Positions 1 through 6,569 of a stretch of DNA of 35,293 bases are shown here, one piece after another. Made by a program: the position numbers and the translations under genes. This stretch comes from CAIPVR01 sp049316905. GTDB lineage: Bacteria > Actinomycetota > Acidimicrobiia > Acidimicrobiales > Microtrichaceae. Every line of letters begins with the position of its first letter. Within the stretch, counting starts at the first letter, position 1. A model generated the notes under the pieces. That model ran no database searches and was not told the origin of the DNA. It was given only the letters and a program-made list of their open reading frames with translations. Location: positions 1-35,293 of the forward strand of contig JBMOJH010000024.1 in assembly GCA_049316905.1 (NCBI GenBank). Reading direction: 5' to 3'.

Positions 1-70
1 TGCCTGAACGACGGTGTGCCTGAACGACGGTGTGCCTGAACGACGGTGTGCCTGAACGACGGTGTGCCTG
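1..70. repeat. 16-bp perfect tandem repeat at left edge
   Basis: Four perfect copies of TGCCTGAACGACGGTG run from base 1 to 64, followed by six bases of a fifth copy. The array starts at the window edge, so its full length is unknown. It ends 7 bp from the pfkA stop codon. A 16-bp period is not a multiple of three, so it is unlikely to be coding. The perfect identity suggests recent expansion. No hairpin was seen in it, and its function is unknown. Confidence 0.9.
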
Positions 71-77
71 ATCGGGC

Positions 78-1112
78 TCAGCTCGCGAAGAAGGGCGCGG
101 CGACCTCGTCGTAGAACGCCCGGTCGACCTGCTTGACCCGGCCCGCCACGTCCTCGACCGGCACGCGCACGATGCGGTCCGAGCGCAGGGCGACCATCTT
201 CCCCCAGTCCCCCTCGGCCGCCGCGTCCGCGGCGGCCACGCCGTAGCGGGTGGCGAGGACGCGATCGAACGCGGTGGGGGTGCCGCCGCGCTGCACGTGG
301 CCCAGGATCGTCACCCGCGTCTCGATCCCCGTGCGGCGTTCGATGTCCGCCGCCAGCCACTGCGAGATCCCGCCGAGGCGCTGGTGACCGAAGCGGTCGA
401 CCTCGTACTCGGGCAGCTCCATGCTCCCCTCCACCGGCACGGCGCCCTCCGCCACCACCACGATCGACGCGAAGTTCACCCCGGCGTGGCGGCGTTCGAG
501 CGCGTCGGCCACCTCGGCGGGGTCGAAGGGCACCTCCGGGATGAGCGTCAGCGTGGCGCCGCCGGCGAGGCCGGCCCGCACCGCGATGTGCCCGACGTGT
601 CGACCCATGACCTCGACCACGATCACCCGGTCGTGCGCCTCGGCGGTGGTGTGGAGCCGGTCGATCGCCGCCGAACAGATGTGCACCGCCGTGTCGAACC
701 CGAAGGTCATCTCCGTACCGTCGATGTCGTTGTCGATCGTCTTCGGCACCACGATGCAGGGCACGCCGTCGCGGCCGAGGTCACCGGCCGCGCCGAGCGA
801 ACCCTCACCGCCGATCACCACGAATCCGTCGAGGCGGTGGCGCTCGATGGCGGCGCGCACCCGGTCCACGCCGTCGGGGAACTGGTACGGCTGGACGCGG
901 GAGGTGCCCAGGATGGTCCCGCCCCGGGGGAGGATGCCGCGGCACCGGGCCACGTCGAGGACCTCCCAGTCGTCCTCGAGCACGCCCCGCCAGGCGTCGC
1001 GGAACCCGATGACCGAGCCGCCGTGCACTCGTTCGACCTTGCGCACCACCGCGCGGATGACGGCGTTGAGACCGGGGCAGTCGCCCCCGCTGGTGAGGAC
1101 CCCGAGTCGCAC
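78..1112 (-). CDS. pfkA: 6-phosphofructokinase
   Basis: Phosphorylates fructose-6-phosphate to fructose-1,6-bisphosphate in cytosolic glycolysis. The N-terminus has the nucleotide-site stretch VLTSGGDCPGLNAVIRAVV. It is followed by GGEGSLGAA, PKTIDNDIDGTEMTFGFDTAV split over the phosphoryl-transfer site, MGRHVGHIA and GHVQRGGTPTAFDR. Gly after GGE (GGEGS) with Lys in PKTIDND is the pattern of actinobacterial group III enzymes. These are usually ATP-dependent, whereas PPi enzymes usually carry GGDD; ATP use is therefore inferred. I chose the GTG at 1112 (344 aa) over the upstream start at 1172. It puts the protein at family length, beginning directly with VRLGVLTSGG, and it lies 7 nt after a TACCCT -10 box. 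The longer start would run into glpK. The gene is divergent from glpK with only 25 bp between starts. Confidence 0.95.
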   Translation of the reverse strand: MRLGVLTSGGDCPGLNAVIRAVVRKVERVHGGSVIGFRDAWRGVLEDDWEVLDVARCRGILPRGGTILGTSRVQPYQFPDGVDRVRAAIERHRLDGFVVIGGEGSLGAAGDLGRDGVPCIVVPKTIDNDIDGTEMTFGFDTAVHICSAAIDRLHTTAEAHDRVIVVEVMGRHVGHIAVRAGLAGGATLTLIPEVPFDPAEVADALERRHAGVNFASIVVVAEGAVPVEGSMELPEYEVDRFGHQRLGGISQWLAADIERRTGIETRVTILGHVQRGGTPTAFDRVLATRYGVAAADAAAEGDWGKMVALRSDRIVRVPVEDVAGRVKQVDRAFYDEVAAPFFAS

Positions 1113-1137
1113 GGCGGTGAGGGTATCGTCCCCGCCG
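1113..1137. promoter_or_regulatory. Bidirectional overlapping leaderless promoter pfkA/glpK
   Basis: The top strand reads AGGGTATCGT at 1120-1129. The plus-strand -10 box TATCGT (1124-1129) sits 8 nt before the glpK ATG. The minus-strand -10 box TACCCT (1125-1120) sits 7 nt before the pfkA GTG. The two hexamers share the TA at 1124-1125. Both spacings match leaderless actinobacterial promoters, where transcription starts at or next to the first codon. No Shine-Dalgarno sequence fits in the 25 bp. Simultaneous sigma binding in both directions looks impossible, so the two genes may compete for RNA polymerase. Confidence 0.75.
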
Positions 1138-2649
1138 ATGTCCGTCGTGATCGCCATCGACGCCGGCACCACGGGGGTCCGGGCCTTCGTGGTGGACGAG
1201 TCCGGTACACCCGTCGCCCGCGCCTACCGCGAGTTCACCCAGCACTTCCCCCGTCCCGGGTGGGTGGAGCACGACCCGGAGGAGATCTGGGACACCACCG
1301 TGGCGGTGCTGGCCGAGGCGGTCGCACTGGTCGACGGGCCCGTCGCGGCCATCGGCATCACCGACCAGCGGGAGACCGTGGTGGCCTGGGACCGCCGCAC
1401 GGGCGAGGTGCTGCACCGGGCGATCGTGTGGCAGGACCGCCGCACCGCGGACCGCTGCCGGGCGCTGGTCGCGGCCGGCGAACTGCCCCGCGTCCGAGCG
1501 GTGACCGGCCTGGTCCTCGACCCGTACTTCTCGGCCTCCAAGATGGAGTGGCTGCTCGGCGAGGGGCGCGTGGCGCCCGGCGCGGACCTCGCCCTCGGCA
1601 CCATCGACACCTGGCTGGTGTGGAACCTGACCGGCGGCACCGACGGCGGCGTGTTCGTGACGGATCCGTCGAACGCCAGCCGCACGATGCTCTACGACCT
1701 GCGGAACCGCTCGTGGTCCGCCGAGATGTGCGAGCTGTTCGGGGTGCCGGCGTCCGCCCTGGCCGAGGTGCGGCCGTCGGCCGGCGAGTTCGGCCGCACC
1801 CGTGGCGACCTGCCGGTGGGCGCGGGTGTGCCGGTGGCCGGCATCGCCGGCGACCAGCAGGCGTCGCTGTTCGGCCACGCCTGCCTGCGGCCCGGCATGG
1901 CCAAGAACACCTACGGCACCGGTTCGTTCGTGCTCATGAACGTGGGCGACACGTGTCCCGACCCCGTCGACGGGCTCCTCACCACCGTGGCGTGGGAGGT
2001 GCCGGCCGGGATGCTGGGCGCCGGCGGCGCCAGGACCGTGACCCACTACGCGCTGGAGGGGGCGATCTTCGTGACCGGCGCCGCCGTGCAGTGGCTGCGT
2101 GACGGGCTGCGGATCATCGAGGACGCGGCGGAGTGCGGGCCCCTCGCCGAGTCGGTCGACGACACCGCGGGCGTGGTCGTGGTGCCGGCGTTCACCGGCC
2201 TCGGCGCCCCCTACTGGGACCCGTACGCCCGGGGGGCCGTGCTGGGCATCACCCGGGGGGCCGGCCGGGCGCACCTGGCCCGGGCCGTGGTCGAGGCGAT
2301 GGCGTTCCAGACACGCGACGTCGTGGACGCCATGGCGGCCGCGTCCGGGACATCGCTCGACGAGCTCCGGGTGGACGGCGGCGCGGCGGCGATGGACCTG
2401 CTCCTGCGCCTCCAGGCCGACCAGCTCGGCGTACCCGTCACCCGTGCGGCGGTGTCGGAGACCACCGCACTCGGCGCGGCCTACCTCGCCGGCCTCGGCG
2501 CCGGCGTGTGGTCGACGGCGGAGGAGGTCGGCGCCGCCTACCGCAGCGACGCCCGCACCGAGCCGACGGGCGACCGTGCGGTGATCGACTCCGCCTACGC
2601 CCAGTGGCAGCGGGCCGTGGAGCGCAGCCGGGGCTGGGCCCGGGACTGA
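1138..2649 (+). CDS. glpK: glycerol kinase
   Basis: Phosphorylates glycerol to sn-glycerol-3-phosphate, the first step of glycerol catabolism, in the cytosol. It is a 503-aa FGGY kinase of normal length. Visible motifs are the N-terminal phosphate loop IDAGTTGVRAFVVDESG, QRET (glycerol-binding Arg and Glu), VWQDRRTA, LVLDPYFSASK with the glycerol-contacting Tyr, GIAGDQQASLFGHAC with the catalytic Asp, and MAKNTYGTGSFVLMN. The ATG at 1138 gives a start directly at MSVVIAIDAGTTG and is 8 nt after the -10 box TATCGT. Longer in-frame starts run antisense through pfkA. A small ACT_7 gene follows 5 bp downstream and is probably cotranscribed. The glycerol-3-phosphate dehydrogenase that uses its product is at 21880-23571. 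Confidence 0.96.
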   Translation: MSVVIAIDAGTTGVRAFVVDESGTPVARAYREFTQHFPRPGWVEHDPEEIWDTTVAVLAEAVALVDGPVAAIGITDQRETVVAWDRRTGEVLHRAIVWQDRRTADRCRALVAAGELPRVRAVTGLVLDPYFSASKMEWLLGEGRVAPGADLALGTIDTWLVWNLTGGTDGGVFVTDPSNASRTMLYDLRNRSWSAEMCELFGVPASALAEVRPSAGEFGRTRGDLPVGAGVPVAGIAGDQQASLFGHACLRPGMAKNTYGTGSFVLMNVGDTCPDPVDGLLTTVAWEVPAGMLGAGGARTVTHYALEGAIFVTGAAVQWLRDGLRIIEDAAECGPLAESVDDTAGVVVVPAFTGLGAPYWDPYARGAVLGITRGAGRAHLARAVVEAMAFQTRDVVDAMAAASGTSLDELRVDGGAAAMDLLLRLQADQLGVPVTRAAVSETTALGAAYLAGLGAGVWSTAEEVGAAYRSDARTEPTGDRAVIDSAYAQWQRAVERSRGWARD

Positions 2650-2654
2650 CGCCC

Positions 2655-3047
2655 ATGACCGGCGAGACCGATCTGGCCACGATGCTCGCCACGCTGCGGA
2701 TCCGGCAGCAGCCGGAACCCGTGACCTTCGTGCACCTGCCGGACCCGGTCGACCTCGGCCGCGGGGTGCTGGCGCTGATCTCCGAGGACGAGGGCACGAC
2801 CGTCGTGGTGTCGGTCGCCGAGGCGGAGCGGCGGGGTTGGCCCGTGGAGTTCAGGGGCGCATGGCTGACCGTGTCGGTGCAGAGCTCGCTCGAGGCCGTC
2901 GGGCTCACCGCCGAGCTGTCGGCCGCGCTCGCGGTGCGAGGGATCGCCTGCAACGTCCTCGCGGGTTACCACCACGACCACCTGGTGGTCCCCCTCGACC
3001 GGGCGGAGGACGCGATCACCACGCTGGAGGCGCTCGGCGGGCGCTGA
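2655..3047 (+). CDS. ACT_7-type ACT domain protein
   Basis: A 130-aa protein resembling the COG3602/ACT_7 family, small proteins with a tandem ACT fold related to the regulatory half of aspartokinase. The telling stretches are LALISEDEGTTVVV, SVQSSLEAVGLTAELSAAL and IACNVLAGYHHDHLVVP near the C-terminus. The family is thought to bind a small ligand, perhaps an amino acid; the ligand is not known to me. The ATG lies 5 bp after the glpK stop, without an obvious Shine-Dalgarno sequence, so translation is probably coupled to glpK. The stop codon lies inside a terminator-like hairpin. Confidence 0.85.
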   Translation: MTGETDLATMLATLRIRQQPEPVTFVHLPDPVDLGRGVLALISEDEGTTVVVSVAEAERRGWPVEFRGAWLTVSVQSSLEAVGLTAELSAALAVRGIACNVLAGYHHDHLVVPLDRAEDAITTLEALGGR

Positions 3048-3062
3048 CCGCGGCCCGCCGAG
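3033..3062. terminator. Hairpin between convergent ACT_7 and ACT genes
   Basis: The 10-bp arms CTCGGCGGGC (3033-3042) and GCCCGCCGAG (3053-3062) are perfect inverted repeats around a 10-nt loop that contains the TGA of the upstream gene. There is no T-run, which is common for actinobacterial terminators. It could end transcription from both sides. Confidence 0.55.
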
Positions 3063-3076
3063 ACGCGAGCAGCCGT

Positions 3077-3682
3077 TCAGCCCAGATGGGCGAGCGACGC
3101 GAGCACCTCGCGCTCGCGCCCGCGGAGCGGCAGGTGCTCGCGCGAGACGACCAGCACGGGCCCCACCTCCCCCAGGCTCGCCACGGCCAGCTCGGCCACC
3201 TCCGGGGTGGCGCCCTCGGCCAGCGCGCCGCCCACGAACGCGGCGAGCCAGCCGGGCGCCGGCGGATCGTCGCCGTCGGAGGCGAGCACCGCGCCGTCGT
3301 GCGGGTCGACCAGGACCGCCCAGTCGGCGTGGAGCAGCTCGCGGGCACCGGTCACGAGCAGGTCCCACCGCTCCTGGCCCCGCGCCCCGTGGAGCGCCAC
3401 GGCGACGCGGAGGGCGAGAACCGCCGGGTCCTCCGGGGGGCCGGCGAGGGGCCGCACGTCCTCGACGTCGACGCCCTCGACCTGATCGATCTCGGTGAGG
3501 AGCAGGTCGATCAGGTCCTCGGCGGGCAGGTCGACCACCAGTTCGTCGACCGCCCGACCCGCGCCCCGCTCGATGATGTCGATCCCGATCACGTCGCCCC
3601 GCACGGCGCCCACGCGGCTGGCCACCGCACCCAGGGCTCCCGGCCGGTCGGGGAGCCAGACGCGGAGAACGAAGGTGGCCAC
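3077..3682 (-). CDS. ACT domain protein with GAF-like C-terminal half
   Basis: A 201-aa protein. Residues 1-75 form an ACT domain (FVLRVWLPDRPGALGAVASR, then GIDIIERG and VDELVVDLP), the fold that senses amino acids. The second half (WDLLVTGARELLHADWAVLVD, then VGPVLVVSREHLPL) resembles a GAF-type sensor, but only weakly. There is no catalytic domain, so a regulatory role is likely; ligand and partner are unknown. The GTG at 3682 is 7 nt after a TACGGT -10 box and starts exactly at the ACT domain. The longer open frame upstream is antisense to the TetR gene and was rejected. It is divergent from that TetR gene across 114 bp, so the TetR operator may also act on it. Confidence 0.8.
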   Translation of the reverse strand: MATFVLRVWLPDRPGALGAVASRVGAVRGDVIGIDIIERGAGRAVDELVVDLPAEDLIDLLLTEIDQVEGVDVEDVRPLAGPPEDPAVLALRVAVALHGARGQERWDLLVTGARELLHADWAVLVDPHDGAVLASDGDDPPAPGWLAAFVGGALAEGATPEVAELAVASLGEVGPVLVVSREHLPLRGREREVLASLAHLG

Positions 3683-3689
3683 GCCGGGC

Positions 3690-3695
3690 ACCGTA
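3690..3695 (-). promoter_or_regulatory. Leaderless -10 box of the ACT gene
   Basis: TACGGT on the minus strand ends 7 nt before the GTG at 3682, matching the TANNNT leaderless pattern of this window. No clear -35 element was identified. Confidence 0.6.
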
Positions 3696-3723
3696 GCGGC
3701 GCCGTGTGACGGCTCGGTGACGG

Positions 3724-3746
3724 GTCCGTGAACCCGCTCCACGGAC
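3724..3746. promoter_or_regulatory. Second inverted repeat in the TetR/ACT intergenic region
   Basis: GTCCGTG (3724-3730) and CACGGAC (3740-3746) form perfect 7-bp arms around 9 nt, just upstream of the TetR operator. It could be an operator for another regulator or a weaker TetR-family site. The evidence is only the symmetry. Confidence 0.35.
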
Positions 3747-3752
3747 GGATTC

Positions 3753-3774
3753 CACTTGACCGCCCGGTCAAGTG
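3753..3774. promoter_or_regulatory. Palindromic TetR-type operator
   Basis: The arms CACTTGACCG (3753-3762) and CGGTCAAGTG (3765-3774) are perfect 10-bp inverted repeats separated by CC. The left arm contains TTGACC, a possible -35 element. The likely -10 box TACCGT lies at 3782-3787, 9 nt before the ATG at 3797. A protein bound here would cover the core promoter, which is the usual autorepression layout for TetR genes. Confidence 0.8.
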
Positions 3775-3796
3775 CGGCTGCTACCGTGGCCACGCC

Positions 3797-4396
3797 ATGG
3801 CCACCCGGAAGCTGACCCCTCGCGGCAAGGAACGCCGAGCCCAGCTCATCGCGTACGCCACCGAGCGCTTCGCCGCCGACGGCTACCACCCCACCTCGGT
3901 GGCCGACATCGTCGACGGGCTCGGCGTGGGCAAGGGGGTCTTCTACTGGTACTTCTCCTCCAAGGAGGAGCTGTTCATCGAGATCCTCCGCACCGCCCAG
4001 CGGGACCTGCGCCGCCGCCAGCAGCGGGCCATCGAGGGCGTGGAGGACCCGGTGCGCCAGGTCGAACTCGGCGTCCGGGCCGGGGTGCTGTGGATGGCCG
4101 AGCACAACGACCTGCGCCGCCTCTTCGAGTTCGCCCGCACCGAGGACACCTTCGCCCGCGCCATGCGCGCCGGTCAGGCGGTGCTGGTGGGCGACGCGGT
4201 GGACCACCTGAAGGCGGCGATCGTGGAGGGTCGGATCCCCGACCGCGACCCAGAGTCGCTCGCGCTCGGCATCCTCGGCGTCACCAACGTGATGACCACG
4301 GTGTACATCGACGAACGCCAGGAGGACCCCGAGCACGTGGCCGACCTGGTGGTCGACTTCTGCATGGAGGGGATGGGCGTCAGCCGAGCTTCGTGA
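3797..4396 (+). CDS. TetR-family transcriptional repressor
   Basis: A 199-aa DNA-binding repressor. The N-terminal helix-turn-helix is clear: RRAQLIAYATERFAADGY, then SVADIVDGLGVGKGVFYWYF, then SSKEELFIEIL, all within residues 10-65. The helical C-terminal half is the presumed ligand-binding and dimer domain and does not reveal a ligand. I start at MATRKLTPRGKE (ATG 3797) rather than 3728, because the operator and -10 box TACCGT lie between the two positions. The gene probably represses itself through the 22-bp palindrome and might also control the divergent ACT gene. Its last 17 bp overlap the 3' end of the convergent alaC. Confidence 0.92.
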   Translation: MATRKLTPRGKERRAQLIAYATERFAADGYHPTSVADIVDGLGVGKGVFYWYFSSKEELFIEILRTAQRDLRRRQQRAIEGVEDPVRQVELGVRAGVLWMAEHNDLRRLFEFARTEDTFARAMRAGQAVLVGDAVDHLKAAIVEGRIPDRDPESLALGILGVTNVMTTVYIDERQEDPEHVADLVVDFCMEGMGVSRAS

Positions 4397-5555
4397 GCGC
4401 CCGCTTCAGGTTGCGCACCGCCTGGCCGGTGCGCTGCTCGTTCTCGATGAGCGCGAAGCGCACGTGGCCCTCACCGCCGGGACCGAAGCCCACGCCGGGC
4501 GAGAGCGCCACCTGCGCCTCCCGCACCAGCATCGAGCAGAACTCCACCGAGCCCATCTCGCGGTACGGCTCGGGGATCCGGGCCCAGGTGAACATCGTGC
4601 CCATCGGCGGCTCGATCTCCCAGCCGATCCGGTTGAGCCCGGCGCAGAGGGCGTCGCGGCGGGACTGGTAGACGGCGTTGACCTCCCGGGGGAAGTCGGG
4701 CGCCTCGTTGAGGGTGACGGTGGCCGCGATCTGGATGGGCTGGAAGGTGCCGTAGTCCAGGTAGGACTTCAGCTTGGCCAGCGCCGCCACGACCTCCTTG
4801 TTGCCCACGAGGAACGCGACGCGCCATCCGGCCATCGAGAAGGACTTGGTCATGGAGTACAACTCCACGGCCACCTCCTTGGCCCCCTCCGCCTGGAGGA
4901 TCGAGGGCGGCCGGTAGCCGTCGAAGCCGAGGTCGGCGTACGCGTTGTCGTGGACCAGCACCACCTCCTTCTCCCGGGCGAAGTCGACCACTCGTTGCAT
5001 GAACGCGACGTCGACGCAGGTGGTGGTGGGGTTGTGCGGGAACGACAGGACGATCACCCGCGGCTTGGGGTGGCTGTACTCCCAGGCCGTGACCATGTTG
5101 TCGAAGAACTCGTCGCCGGTGCCGAGCGGGATCTCGCGCACGTTGGCCCCGGCGAACAGCGGCCCGAAGATGTGGATCGGGTAGCTCGGCGCCGGCACGA
5201 GCGCGGCGTCGTGCGGCTGCAGGAGGGTCCACATCAGGTGGCTGAAGCCCTCCTTGGCGCCGATGGTGTTGATCACCTCGGTGTCGGGGTCGAGGGCCAC
5301 GCCGAAGCGGCGCAGGTAGTAGTCCGCGGCCGCCTCACGCAGCTTGGGGATGCCACGGGAGGCCGAGTACCGGTGGTTCCGCTCGTTGCGGGCCGCCTCG
5401 GCGAGCTTCTCCACCGCGATGCGGGGCGACGGCAGGTCGGGGTTGCCGAACCCGAGGTCGATGATGTCCTCGCCGGCGCGCCGGGCCTCCACCTTCAGGC
5501 CGTCGATGATGGTGAAGACGTAGGGCGGCAGCGAGGTGATCCGGCGGAACTCCAT
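4380..5555 (-). CDS. alaC: alanine aminotransferase, AlaC type
   Basis: A PLP-dependent class I/II aminotransferase of 391 aa, close in pattern to E. coli AlaC, which converts pyruvate and glutamate to alanine and 2-oxoglutarate. Matching stretches are RITSLPPYVFTIIDGLK, IDLGFGNPDLPSP, HRYSASRGIPKLR, PAPSYPIHIFGPLFAGA, FPHNPTTTCVD, HDNAYADLGFDGYRPPS and SMTKSFSMAGWRVAF, where the Lys carries PLP. HVRFALIENEQR lies near the end. The ATG at 5555 begins MEFRRITSLPPY and is 8 nt after a TAAGGT -10 box. The first bases of that box are the stop codon of the upstream ROK gene. It should therefore have its own leaderless transcript despite the 11-bp gap. Substrate assignment rests on remembered similarity. 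Confidence 0.88.
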   Translation of the reverse strand: MEFRRITSLPPYVFTIIDGLKVEARRAGEDIIDLGFGNPDLPSPRIAVEKLAEAARNERNHRYSASRGIPKLREAAADYYLRRFGVALDPDTEVINTIGAKEGFSHLMWTLLQPHDAALVPAPSYPIHIFGPLFAGANVREIPLGTGDEFFDNMVTAWEYSHPKPRVIVLSFPHNPTTTCVDVAFMQRVVDFAREKEVVLVHDNAYADLGFDGYRPPSILQAEGAKEVAVELYSMTKSFSMAGWRVAFLVGNKEVVAALAKLKSYLDYGTFQPIQIAATVTLNEAPDFPREVNAVYQSRRDALCAGLNRIGWEIEPPMGTMFTWARIPEPYREMGSVEFCSMLVREAQVALSPGVGFGPGGEGHVRFALIENEQRTGQAVRNLKRALTKLG

Positions 5556-5563
5556 GGAGGCCC

Positions 5564-5569
5564 ACCTTA
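5564..5569 (-). promoter_or_regulatory. Leaderless alaC -10 box overlapping the ROK stop codon
   Basis: TAAGGT on the minus strand (5569-5564) ends 8 nt before the alaC ATG. Its first three bases (5569-5567) are the TAA stop of the ROK kinase gene, so one trinucleotide may serve both translation termination and promoter recognition. Confidence 0.65.
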
Positions 5570-6544
5570 CGCCCGCCCGGCGGCACCCCCCGAGCGGGAA
5601 AGGAGGGCCGCGCCGATCGCGCCGGCGTCGGGTCCGCCCGGCGCGGCGACCACCGGGGTGCGGCGCCCGGCCGCCCCCGCAGCGGGGTCCGCGGCCACTC
5701 GCCGGGCGACGCGGTCGACCAGCCCGGCCCCGGCGGTCGCCCCGCCGCCGAGCACCACCACCTCGGGGTCGAGCAGCACGACGAGGTTGGCCACACCGAG
5801 CGCCACCCAGTCGGCCCACCGCTCGTAGACCTCGGCCGCGCCCGGGTCACCGGCGGCCAGCAGGTCGGCGACGTGCTCGCCGCGGACGTCGTCCACCGAA
5901 CCCCCCGCGGCCGCCACCAGGGCCGGGGCGAGGCCCGCCGTGGCGGCCTCCCGGGCGAGCACGCCCAGGCCGCTCCCCGACGCGTACCGCTCCCAGCACC
6001 CCCGACGGCCGCACGGGCACCGCGGGCCGTGTGGGTCGACCACCATGTGCCCCGGCTCCCCCGCGAACCCCTGGGCCCCGCGCACGAGGCGGCCCTCGAC
6101 CACCACCGCGCCGCCGATGCCGGTCCCGAGCGTCACGGCCACGAGGTCCGCCACCGGCGGCCGGAGCAGGGCCACGGCCGCCACCGCCACGCAGTTCGCG
6201 TCGTTGTCCGCGCGCACCGGTACGCCGAGGCGCGCCGCCAGGCGGGCCGGCAGGTCGTGGCCGACCAGTCCGCCCGAGTTGGGCGCGGACCGCACGACCC
6301 CGTCGCGGTCGACGAACCCGGCGAGGCCGAGACCCACCCCCGTCACCGGGCCGGGCGAACGGGCCACCAGCGCATCGACCACGGCATCGATCGCCTCGAG
6401 CGCGGCCGCACCGCCCGCGGCGGACGGCACCTGCTCACGGTCGACCACCTCGGGATCCGCGCCGTCGTCGAGTCGCACCGTGAGGCCGAGGCACTTGGTG
6501 CCGCCCACGTCGATCCCGACCACGTGACGAGTCGGCGTCACCAT
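5567..6544 (-). CDS. ROK-family sugar kinase, probable glucokinase
   Basis: A 325-aa cytosolic kinase that probably phosphorylates glucose to glucose-6-phosphate. The phosphate loop VVGIDVGGTKCLGLTV is at the N-terminus. VRADNDANCVA carries the catalytic Asp, VTLGTGIGGAVVV is the second phosphate motif, and GEPGHMVVDPHGPRCPCGRRG continues into CWERYASGSGL. That segment gives the ROK zinc site of one His and three Cys plus the sugar-binding Glu. The ATG at 6544 follows a GGGAG Shine-Dalgarno sequence by 9 nt and lies 25 bp after the upstream gene. It is thus the last gene of the queG/ArsA operon rather than leaderless. The ROK family also includes N-acetylglucosamine and other hexose kinases and repressors; no DNA-binding domain is present here. 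Confidence 0.88.
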   Translation of the reverse strand: MVTPTRHVVGIDVGGTKCLGLTVRLDDGADPEVVDREQVPSAAGGAAALEAIDAVVDALVARSPGPVTGVGLGLAGFVDRDGVVRSAPNSGGLVGHDLPARLAARLGVPVRADNDANCVAVAAVALLRPPVADLVAVTLGTGIGGAVVVEGRLVRGAQGFAGEPGHMVVDPHGPRCPCGRRGCWERYASGSGLGVLAREAATAGLAPALVAAAGGSVDDVRGEHVADLLAAGDPGAAEVYERWADWVALGVANLVVLLDPEVVVLGGGATAGAGLVDRVARRVAADPAAGAAGRRTPVVAAPGGPDAGAIGAALLSRSGGAAGRA

Positions 6545-6569
6545 CCGCCGAGTCTCCCAGACGGGCCGG

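Noticed and set aside
297..2102. 601-aa plus-strand open frame across pfkA and glpK
   Set aside because: It is Arg/His/Gly-rich, has no domain, and is the shadow of two well-recognised genes in other frames.
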